A DNA stretch of 24,569 bases from an uncultured Bacillota bacterium. Lineage in GTDB: Bacteria > Bacillota_I > Bacilli_A > Erysipelotrichales > Erysipelotrichaceae. Made by a program: the position numbers and the translations under genes. The notes beneath the pieces are model-generated. The model saw only the letters and a list, made by a program, of their open reading frames with translations. It had not been told where the DNA came from and did no database searches. Where the stretch lies: contig CALFPO010000095.1 in the NCBI GenBank assembly GCA_937919165.1, forward strand, positions 1 through 24,569. The letters run 5' to 3'. This document shows, in pieces, positions 1-5,185 of the stretch; positions within the stretch are counted from its first letter, which is position 1, and each line of letters opens with the position of its first letter.

Positions 1-5
1 CATTG

Positions 6-31
6 AGCTCCGAGATGATCGGAGCTTTCTT
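6..31 (+). terminator. Rho-independent terminator of a gene left of the window
   Basis: An 8-bp stem, AGCTCCGA pairing with TCGGAGCT around a GATGA loop, is followed by TTTCTT. It most likely ends a plus-strand transcript that begins outside the window. Confidence 0.7.
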
Positions 32-38
32 GTTCAAT

Positions 39-55
39 TGTAGCAAGTTGCTACA
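39..55. repeat. 17-nt palindrome TGTAGCAA-G-TTGCTACA
   Basis: Two perfect 8-base half-sites sit around a single central base. The loop is too short for an RNA hairpin, so a protein-binding dyad is the more natural reading, though no gene starts nearby. Function unknown. Confidence 0.45.
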
Positions 56-90
56 GTTCCTGAAGAGCCTTCAATATGGCATCTATCATC

Positions 91-118
91 AAAAAAAGCA
101 GCTGTTCAAGCTGCTTTT
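91..118 (-). terminator. Minus-strand terminator, copy of the tRNA-Leu terminator
   Basis: The 10-bp stem AAAAGCAGCT / AGCTGCTTTT has a 5-base loop, and the A-run at 91-97 gives a U-tail on the minus strand. It closely resembles the terminator of tRNA-Leu at 5015-5043. Like that one, it sits 6-7 bases from a TCTGGTCCCC sequence (126-135). No intact gene lies upstream on the minus strand. Confidence 0.6.
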
Positions 119-125
119 GATGTCT

Positions 126-158
126 TCTGGTCCCCTAGGGGGTTATAACTCGAACCAC
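126..158 (-). repeat. Decayed tRNA-Leu 3'-end-like sequence
   Basis: Read on the minus strand, this has a T-loop-like GGTTCGA, then GGGG-ACCA, then a terminator, the same layout as the 3' end of tRNA-Leu(CAA) at 5052-5136. The ten bases TCTGGTCCCC are identical in the two copies. The T-stem does not pair and no 5' acceptor strand exists, so this is not a functional tRNA. It could be an attachment-site remnant or a decayed gene copy. Confidence 0.45.
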
Positions 159-370
159 TTTTATCCCTAGTATCTTTCGCAAGGTCATTAGAACACAGTA
201 CATTATCATAGTAAATAATGTTAAAAAGTCCTTTATTTAAAGGTATATTTAGCATTTGCCTATAAATAGTAACTATTAAATCTGATCATATTTTCTTATT
301 AAAACATCATTATTTAATAACGGCTAATTCCTTAATATGATCTCTTATTTCACATCTAGCAGTTTCTTAG

Positions 371-448
371 CAGACCCCAAGGGGGTCATAATCCAAACCA
401 AATGCCTATTTTTGACCATTTGGTTCGACCACGTCTTAGGGGTAAGAC
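371..448. repeat. Imperfect inverted repeat with tRNA-arm-like ends
   Basis: The inner arms AACCAAATG (396-404) and CATTTGGTT (417-425) pair perfectly around a 12-base loop. Outward, the left arm carries CCCCAAGGGGG and the right arm GGTTCGA, then GTCTTA-GGGG-TAAGAC (433-448). The left arm (371-400) matches the remnant at 128-157 at about 22 of 30 positions, so the two are related repeats. It could be a small non-autonomous element or a decayed structural RNA; identity unknown. Confidence 0.4.
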
Positions 449-453
449 ATAAA

Positions 454-472
454 TTGTGGTAATTTACCACAA
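454..472. repeat. 19-nt palindrome TTGTGGTAA-T-TTACCACAA
   Basis: Two perfect 9-base half-sites sit around one central T, just upstream of the possible micro-ORF at 481. Such dyads are typical of dimeric repressor sites; no cognate regulator is identified. Confidence 0.45.
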
Positions 473-480
473 ACTATGAG

Positions 481-568
481 ATGAATAATTTTTGAAAAGA
501 GATATGGCGTATATCCCTACGATGAAAGAGAGAAATTAATAGATAGAATTAATACACAGAAGCTCTAG
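481..568 (+). pseudogene. Possible broken micro-ORF (about 27 residues)
   Basis: An ATG at 481 reads MNNF and then hits TGA within a run of five T (489-493). Removing one T would continue it as EKRYGVYPYDEREK and so on, to a TAG at 566 that lies inside the terminator stem at 560-582. The downstream frame has protein-like composition and is neatly closed by the terminator, so a frameshifted small gene or the C-terminal relic of a larger one is possible. There is no good ribosome site. I do not recognise the product, and chance remains likely. Confidence 0.25.
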
Positions 569-582
569 AAATAGAGCTTTTT
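560..582 (+). terminator. Terminator AAGCTCTA-GAAA-TAGAGCTT-TTT
   Basis: An 8-bp perfect stem with a GAAA loop and a five-base T-tract. It ends whatever was transcribed from the 454-568 segment and insulates the LuxR gene downstream. Confidence 0.65.
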
Positions 583-639
583 GATTGTGTTTCTTCAAGT
601 TCATTCCTTTTATTAGATATTTAACCATGTCAATATAAC

Positions 640-661
640 TATCATAGATACCTATATGATA
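640..661. promoter_or_regulatory. Dyad TATCATA-N8-TATGATA before the LuxR gene
   Basis: Perfect 7-base inverted half-sites lie about 30 bases upstream of the likely -10 hexamer of the regulator gene. This is a plausible operator, for example for autoregulation, but AT-rich DNA yields such dyads by chance. Confidence 0.3.
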
Positions 662-691
662 AGTATCGGCTAAGAATTACTTAAGACAAAA

Positions 692-702
692 TATGATAAA
701 AT
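692..702 (+). promoter_or_regulatory. Likely -10 region of the LuxR gene
   Basis: The overlapping hexamers TATGAT (692-697) and TAAAAT (697-702) precede the start at 736 by about 35 bases, leaving room for the AAGGAA ribosome site near 720-724. No strong -35 is visible. Confidence 0.4.
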
Positions 703-735
703 GATATTGTTGTTTTATTAAGGAAATAATTCAAG

Positions 736-2079
736 ATGCTTAATATAAATAAAATACGTCCAAACAAAATAATATATGTAATAGCATATGTTTTCGAACT
801 TATGTTTTATGCTACAAAGGGACATTTTATAATTATCAGAACAGGTTTATTTGGATTAAGAGGAAAAACAATTATATATGCTGCACATATGATTGGCTCT
901 TTAATTGTAATGCTTTTATGGTCAAACAAGTTTAAACATTTGATAAAGATTTCAGTCGCAGCAATGTTATTTGGTTTTATTCCTGCGATTTTTGTTAATG
1001 AAGGTTATTTAAAATTAATTTTTGGAATCATTGGAATGTCAGGACTTGGCGGTGCTGTTACGGCTTGTAGATGTGGATATGCATTCGCAACAAATAACGT
1101 AGAAAAACTATCTGGAGCGACATTGATGATAATACTTGTTGCATTTATACATCGTTTGTCATGGCTTGGTATTGAAAATGTTTTTACATTATATGTATTG
1201 CCTATTGGTTTATTAATCGCTCTTTCCATTTGTCTTCTTTTATTTAAAGAAGAAGATTTAGAAGTTAATGAGGAAGTAACATTTGAAGATAAAAAAGGAA
1301 TTTATTGTGCTTTTGCATATTTTGTCGCTTATTTCGCACTTGATGGTTTTATCTGGGAACTGGCAAAAATTGCTCCTGAAGCAAGAGTGCCTTATACCTT
1401 TATTGGAATGATTATGGCTGGCGTAATATTCTTTGTGATGATAGCTGTTTTGAAAGTAAATGTTTGGCACATATGGAATATAGGTTCTGTATTCATGATT
1501 ATCGGTGCTTTACTTGCATTATTGAAACCTTATTTCAATTTGACTAACATTCAGAACCTATTCAATGGTCTTTCTATTATTGGCTGGCCATTTGCTATAT
1601 ACATAATGGGATGTGCACAAAAACGTTTTGTTAGTTATGATCTATTAAAGAAGTGTACGATAGTGTTTGTAATTGTGTCTCCATTAACAACACTACTTGA
1701 TGATATTGTTTCGGATATCTTCTCTGATTATGTTCCGTTAGTATCTTTTATTTATATTTTTGCTGTGATAATTCTATTACTATTGTTTTCTCCACAAAGT
1801 TATAAGTATCTTTTCTCCGCCTTATGGTTAGAAGAGCTTAACTCAGAAGATATGAATCTAATAAAAGAAAAAGTAGATCAATTTGACAAACATAATCTTT
1901 CTAACAGACAAAAAGAAATAGCGACATTATTATTGACTGGTCAAACAAGAAGACAAATAGCAGCCGAGCTACATCTTTCTGAATCAACAGTAAAAACACA
2001 CACCTCAGAGCTTTATAGAAGATTGAACATTAATAGTCGTGTAGAACTCTTTGCAATATTTGGTGTAAACAAAAAATAG
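736..2079 (+). CDS. Membrane-embedded LuxR-family transcriptional regulator
   Basis: The 447-residue protein has a hydrophobic N-terminal part of about 11-12 predicted membrane segments (residues 11 to about 365). A cytoplasmic C-terminal GerE/LuxR helix-turn-helix follows (about 388-447; LSNRQKEIATLLLTGQ, then ESTVKTHTSELYRRL). LuxR proteins with an MFS-like membrane domain are known in several gut Gram-positives. They are thought to sense a ligand or membrane state and act directly on DNA, with no phosphorelay; here this is inference. It is monocistronic: a terminator follows at once, and a three-gene operon starts about 95 bases downstream and is the obvious candidate target. Base composition is AT-rich, unlike the genes after 5159. 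Confidence 0.85.
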   Translation: MLNINKIRPNKIIYVIAYVFELMFYATKGHFIIIRTGLFGLRGKTIIYAAHMIGSLIVMLLWSNKFKHLIKISVAAMLFGFIPAIFVNEGYLKLIFGIIGMSGLGGAVTACRCGYAFATNNVEKLSGATLMIILVAFIHRLSWLGIENVFTLYVLPIGLLIALSICLLLFKEEDLEVNEEVTFEDKKGIYCAFAYFVAYFALDGFIWELAKIAPEARVPYTFIGMIMAGVIFFVMIAVLKVNVWHIWNIGSVFMIIGALLALLKPYFNLTNIQNLFNGLSIIGWPFAIYIMGCAQKRFVSYDLLKKCTIVFVIVSPLTTLLDDIVSDIFSDYVPLVSFIYIFAVIILLLLFSPQSYKYLFSALWLEELNSEDMNLIKEKVDQFDKHNLSNRQKEIATLLLTGQTRRQIAAELHLSESTVKTHTSELYRRLNINSRVELFAIFGVNKK

Positions 2080-2104
2080 AAACTCTACATAGTAGAGTTT
2101 TTTA
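2080..2104 (+). terminator. Terminator of the LuxR gene
   Basis: The stem AACTCTAC / GTAGAGTT with an ATA loop is followed by a run of T. It begins right after the stop codon. Confidence 0.8.
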
Positions 2105-2122
2105 TATTCACCCAAAAGTACG

Positions 2123-2150
2123 AATGTACATTTTCGCATTCTAATATAAA
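2123..2150 (+). promoter_or_regulatory. Probable regulated promoter of the zinc-ribbon/lipoprotein operon
   Basis: A -10-like TAATAT/TATAAA (2142-2150) lies upstream of the AGGAGG ribosome site at 2160-2165. Where a -35 should be there is no good hexamer; the palindrome AATGTACATT (2123-2132) covers that position. A weak -35 overlapped by a dyad is what an activator-dependent promoter looks like, and the LuxR-type regulator just upstream is the natural candidate. The regulatory link is inference. Confidence 0.35.
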
Positions 2151-2173
2151 AATGGTATTAGGAGGTTTTTATT

Positions 2174-2932
2174 ATGGGATTTTTAAAAAGTGCTATCAAG
2201 AATGGTTTGAGCGATGGAATATCCAAAGGCATTAAGGGTGCAGTAAATTCAGCTGTTGAATCAGCTGTTAAACCGGTAGCCGATAAATATGCTAATGCAG
2301 CAGCAAGTCAAATTGATAAGGCTGCCAATGAAATGAATGCCAGTCTAAACGAAATAAATGATAGCGTTGAAGAAACAAAGAATTTAGCTAATGAACAGGG
2401 TTTTGGAATTGGTAATTTGGAAGCAAGTTTAAATAAATATGCCAGTTCTATGAAAAATTATGCTACAGAAATAGCTAAGAATTTCAAAGAATGTCCAAAC
2501 TGTGGTGAAATGTGTGAAGCTGATCGTAAGTTCTGCCCACATTGTGGAACAGTTCTTCCAGAAAAATCTATGGCTGATGATTTGGTATGTCCAAAATGTG
2601 GACATCAGAATACATTGGAAACAAGGTTCTGTAGTGAATGTGGTACGCCACTTCCTGCTTTTGCAGAAGAAATAGCTAAGGAGCAGGAAGAATTGGCTCA
2701 AAGAAAGGCTGAAGAAGAAGCTGAGAGAAAAGCTGAAGAGGAAAGAGCAAAACGTCAGGCTGAATATGAAGCAACTAAAAAACAGGTTAATGACAAATTA
2801 GATCAGAAATTTGGTTTCATAAAAAATGCCACAAAAGATATTAGAGAAAAGGCTGAAGATTTTGGTGGCGAAGCAGTCGATAAAGCTTTAGGATTTGCCA
2901 GCGGCTTATTTAATAAAAACAAGAAGCAATAG
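2174..2932 (+). CDS. Double zinc-ribbon, coiled-coil protein of unknown function
   Basis: The 252-residue protein has three parts. Residues 1-105 are helical, with a glycine-spaced amphipathic start (KNGLSDGISKGIKGAV). Two zinc ribbons follow: C107, C110, C121, C124, then C139, C142, C153, C156. A very charged, probably coiled-coil C-terminal stretch (about 165-210) ends in another amphipathic segment near 215-247. There is no signal peptide, so it should be cytosolic, possibly lying on the membrane through its amphipathic ends. Zinc-ribbon pairs of this type are common in uncharacterised Bacillota proteins and do not define a function. The start is fixed by AGGAGG nine bases upstream. It heads an operon with two lipoprotein genes, 10 bases before the next start. 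Confidence 0.85.
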   Translation: MGFLKSAIKNGLSDGISKGIKGAVNSAVESAVKPVADKYANAAASQIDKAANEMNASLNEINDSVEETKNLANEQGFGIGNLEASLNKYASSMKNYATEIAKNFKECPNCGEMCEADRKFCPHCGTVLPEKSMADDLVCPKCGHQNTLETRFCSECGTPLPAFAEEIAKEQEELAQRKAEEEAERKAEEERAKRQAEYEATKKQVNDKLDQKFGFIKNATKDIREKAEDFGGEAVDKALGFASGLFNKNKKQ

Positions 2933-2942
2933 GAGGATTACA

Positions 2943-4133
2943 ATGAAAAAAATACTATCTGTTTTTCTTGCTGTATGCATATTGTTTAGCATTACTGCTT
3001 GTGGCAAAGACTCTTCATCAGAACAAAAAAATGGTGAAGAGAATCCATGGAAAGAAGTTTCTGCAAATGATATTTACAGCTATATAGGATATCAGTTTGG
3101 AATTCCAGAAAAAGCTAAGGATATCAAGTATTTCTGGAATGATAAGGATGGAATTGCTGAAATGCAGTTTGCTATTGATGAGCTCAATATTACTGCAAGA
3201 GCAAAGAAGACCGATAAATTTGAAGATATTTCAGGCATGCATTATGATTTCAGCAACAGCAATGACAATTACGGGCATGGCCCTGACTGTTTTATCTGGA
3301 ACAACGATCAGGAGCTTCGTGGCGACTATCATCTGCTTGTGAAAGATGATGGATGTGTCAGTCTTGGACTTTGGTATTATGTTTCAACAGCAGGTAATTA
3401 CAGTTTAAGTATGGGATATGTGTCTGATTTATTTTGTGACATGAGCCAATATGCGAGCGAAGTGTTTATCCTTGAAGGTATAGACGGCGATCCTGCTGAA
3501 TATTCTCAGGTATACTGGGAAGGAAAGTATCCAGGAGAAAATGTTTGTCCGTTCTACATCATGGAAAATGGAGTAGAAAAAAAGTATTATTGTGTTTCAA
3601 GTTATTGTGATGGAACTATGCAATCCTGGGTTGCAAGTCCATTCAACTGGAATGGTTGGCATATCGTAGATAATGCAATTGTCAACAAAGACGAAACATT
3701 GAAGATGACTGATAATTGGGCTGGCGAAAACCCATCAGAATACTTTTCAAGTTTCTGTACTGTTACAACAGAACCATATACTTCAAACAGCAATACTACA
3801 GTTCCTGAAATCGAAACAAAGGAGAATGGAGAAGAGTTTGTTGTCACAATTGATGAAGATTTAGATTTAATACTAACACATAAAGATGACACAATCACCA
3901 GCATGAAGGCAGTCAAGAAATATGATTCTGCAGAACTTGCTGAAGCTGCACTTGTTGAATACAATACAGAACCAGATGCAGAAGTTGAATCTATAACAGT
4001 TAACGATAATGTGTTGACAGTTGTTTATAAATCATCAGTATGGGAAGGCGCAACATATTCTGAAATGGTATTTGCATTTGAAATGCTAAAAGGAATGGGT
4101 GGCGTTGATATCAATAATATATTTGAACAATGA
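2943..4133 (+). CDS. Putative lipoprotein, 396 residues
   Basis: A clear lipoprotein signal sits at the N-terminus: KK, a hydrophobic stretch, and the lipobox ITAC with lipidated C20, then a polar linker. I chose ATG 2943 because AGGAGG precedes it by a few bases and it begins the signal peptide exactly; the frame stays open further upstream without such support. The mature part is acidic and aromatic-rich. The segment around residues 65-95 (FEDISGMHYDF) resembles a motif I associate with uncharacterised clostridial lipoproteins. The C-terminal third (about 300-390) resembles a small beta-rich lipoprotein domain. It should act on the outer face of the membrane. No catalytic motif is recognised. 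Second gene of the 2174-4701 operon. Confidence 0.85.
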   Translation: MKKILSVFLAVCILFSITACGKDSSSEQKNGEENPWKEVSANDIYSYIGYQFGIPEKAKDIKYFWNDKDGIAEMQFAIDELNITARAKKTDKFEDISGMHYDFSNSNDNYGHGPDCFIWNNDQELRGDYHLLVKDDGCVSLGLWYYVSTAGNYSLSMGYVSDLFCDMSQYASEVFILEGIDGDPAEYSQVYWEGKYPGENVCPFYIMENGVEKKYYCVSSYCDGTMQSWVASPFNWNGWHIVDNAIVNKDETLKMTDNWAGENPSEYFSSFCTVTTEPYTSNSNTTVPEIETKENGEEFVVTIDEDLDLILTHKDDTITSMKAVKKYDSAELAEAALVEYNTEPDAEVESITVNDNVLTVVYKSSVWEGATYSEMVFAFEMLKGMGGVDINNIFEQ

Positions 4134-4152
4134 AAAAAGGGAGCAAAAACAA

Positions 4153-4701
4153 ATGAAAAAGATAATAATATTATTATTGACAATTGCAGTCATTTTAAAT
4201 CTTACTGCATGTGGTAAAAAGAAAGCAGATTTAGATACAATATCTGATTCAAATAATGGTCAGAATGAAACAACTAATACAAATGATAGTAATAATCAAA
4301 ACATAGAGTCTAATATCGTTGAAGAATCATCTTCTTACAACTTTAAAGGTTATACAGAAACGGCAGATTGGCCAGGAAAAGATATGTGGGAGAGTTATGG
4401 TCTTCCTGAAATATTAATGAGTGATGATGTAAACGGTTCAGTCCATATTAGCGACAAAGACTGGATTTATCCGTTAAATGGAAAAGATGGAATAATGATT
4501 GAAGCACGCCCTTCATCTTCTCAAATTGCAAGTGTTATAGATACTTTAAAAAATGCAGGAATTGAAATGAAAGAAGATCCTAATTACGAATTAGGTTATA
4601 CAGGTTACTATGACAATAGTGGTAATGATATGAAGATTACTGTTTCAGAAACTGGTTTAGGAAAACTTACTATCACAATTATAGTCAGTCCTACAGATTA
4701 A
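4153..4701 (+). CDS. Putative small lipoprotein, 182 residues
   Basis: The start at 4153 follows AAAAAAGGGAG and opens a signal peptide with lipobox LTAC (C20). A low-complexity linker of about 45 residues, rich in Asn, Ser, Thr and acidic residues, spaces a compact C-terminal domain (about 60-182) away from the membrane. That domain begins WPGKDMWESYGLPE and includes DWIYPLNGKDG and YTGYYDNSGNDMK. I do not recognise the fold. It lies 19 bases after the larger lipoprotein gene and shares its type of signal, so both probably act together on the cell surface; the role is unknown. Confidence 0.8.
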   Translation: MKKIIILLLTIAVILNLTACGKKKADLDTISDSNNGQNETTNTNDSNNQNIESNIVEESSSYNFKGYTETADWPGKDMWESYGLPEILMSDDVNGSVHISDKDWIYPLNGKDGIMIEARPSSSQIASVIDTLKNAGIEMKEDPNYELGYTGYYDNSGNDMKITVSETGLGKLTITIIVSPTD

Positions 4702-4791
4702 AATTTTAATGTATCAAATTATTTAAGTTGATCTGTTCATATAATCGTAAGTTATATGGATAAATCACAATTATTAGAAAAAATTAATAAG

Positions 4792-4816
4792 AAGTCCTTT
4801 GAATAAAGGACTTTTT
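4792..4816 (+). terminator. Terminator of the lipoprotein operon
   Basis: The 9-bp stem AAGTCCTTT / AAAGGACTT with a GAAT loop runs into five T. Degenerate versions of this hairpin occur at 226-250 and 4890-4920. Confidence 0.8.
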
Positions 4817-4837
4817 CGGAGCATTTTCTATTTATAG

Positions 4838-4880
4838 TGGTTCGATTACGTCATTAATACCCCATGGCAAAGTCGAACCA
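4838..4880. repeat. Inverted repeat with 8-base arms TGGTTCGA / TCGAACCA
   Basis: Perfect arms flank a 27-base interior that contains ATACCCCATGG. The left half resembles the segment at 421-438 (GGTTCGAnnACGTC), so this belongs to the same repeat family as 371-448 and 126-158, all at the ends of the AT-rich block. Confidence 0.4.
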
Positions 4881-4889
4881 TCAAAAAGG

Positions 4890-5009
4890 TTAAATAAGTC
4901 CATGAATAAAGGCTAATTTTTTATTTTGCTGTTTATTACAAAAATGGCTACCCAATTACTCAACTAGAATCACACAAATCATTAAATAAGCCTATAAACA
5001 GGGAATAAT
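4890..5009. repeat. Two degenerate 28-nt direct repeats (4890-4917, 4982-5009)
   Basis: The units begin TTAAATAAG and agree at about 20 of 28 positions. The first also matches the loop and right arm of the terminator at 4792-4816 (TGAATAAAGG), so both may be decayed terminator copies. Confidence 0.3.
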
Positions 5010-5014
5010 TCAAC

Positions 5015-5043
5015 AAAAAAGCAGCTCATTTTAGGCTGCTTTT
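5015..5043 (-). terminator. Terminator of tRNA-Leu
   Basis: On the minus strand, AAAAGCAGC and GCTGCTTTT pair across a 9-base loop and run into a T-tract (plus-strand A-run 5015-5020), eight bases after the encoded CCA. Confidence 0.75.
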
Positions 5044-5051
5044 ACTTTCTC

Positions 5052-5136
5052 TGGTCCCCAAAGTCGGGGTCGAACCGACACGGATTTCTCCTCACGATTT
5101 TGAGTCGTGCGCGTCTGCCAATTCCGCCATTCGGGG
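5052..5136 (-). tRNA. tRNA-Leu (anticodon CAA)
   Basis: The gene is 85 bases including an encoded CCA. The acceptor stem CCCCGAA pairs with TTTGGGG, the discriminator is A, the anticodon loop CTCAAAA sits in a CACGA/TCGTG stem, a class II long variable arm (AGGAGAAATCCGT region) follows, and the T-loop is GGTTCGACC with GTCGG/CCGAC pairing. The CAA anticodon reads UUG leucine codons. It lies at the junction between the AT-rich block to the left and the housekeeping block to the right, and its 3' end faces the AT-rich block, the usual orientation for integration at a tRNA. Confidence 0.95.
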
Positions 5137-5149
5137 ATACCCTATTATA

Positions 5150-5178
5150 TTATCACATTTGTCAATGTTTGGTAAAAT
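5150..5178 (+). promoter_or_regulatory. Promoter of recG, extended -10, probably leaderless
   Basis: TTATCA (5150-5155), a 17-base spacer and TGG-TAAAAT (5170-5178) form a good extended -10 promoter. Only seven bases separate the -10 from the ATG at 5186, so transcription should begin at or beside the start codon. Confidence 0.5.
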
Positions 5179-5185
5179 GTTTTTG

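Larger units (their letters stand above)
159..735. other. AT-rich non-coding stretch before the LuxR gene
   Basis: No convincing intact gene is visible between the tRNA-like remnant and the start at 736. It holds a decayed hairpin (CCTTTA-TT-TAAAGG, 230-243), an imperfect dyad (371-448), a perfect palindrome (454-472), a possible broken micro-ORF (481-568), a terminator (560-582) and an upstream dyad (640-661). These are listed separately where supportable. The rest shows no recognisable feature. Confidence 0.6.
4702..5014. other. Non-coding AT-rich stretch between the operon and tRNA-Leu
   Basis: No gene is visible. It contains the operon terminator (4792-4816), an inverted repeat with GGTTCGA arms (4838-4880) and two degenerate repeat units (4890-4917 and 4982-5009), listed separately. 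The remainder shows nothing recognisable. Confidence 0.6.

Noticed and set aside
126..200. A second tRNA gene on the minus strand
   Set aside because: Only the T-loop-like and acceptor/CCA-like parts exist. There is no pairing T-stem, anticodon arm or 5' acceptor strand.
2895..2942. Upstream extension of the first lipoprotein
   Set aside because: The signal peptide and AGGAGG place the start at 2943; the extension would overlap the preceding gene and bury the signal peptide.
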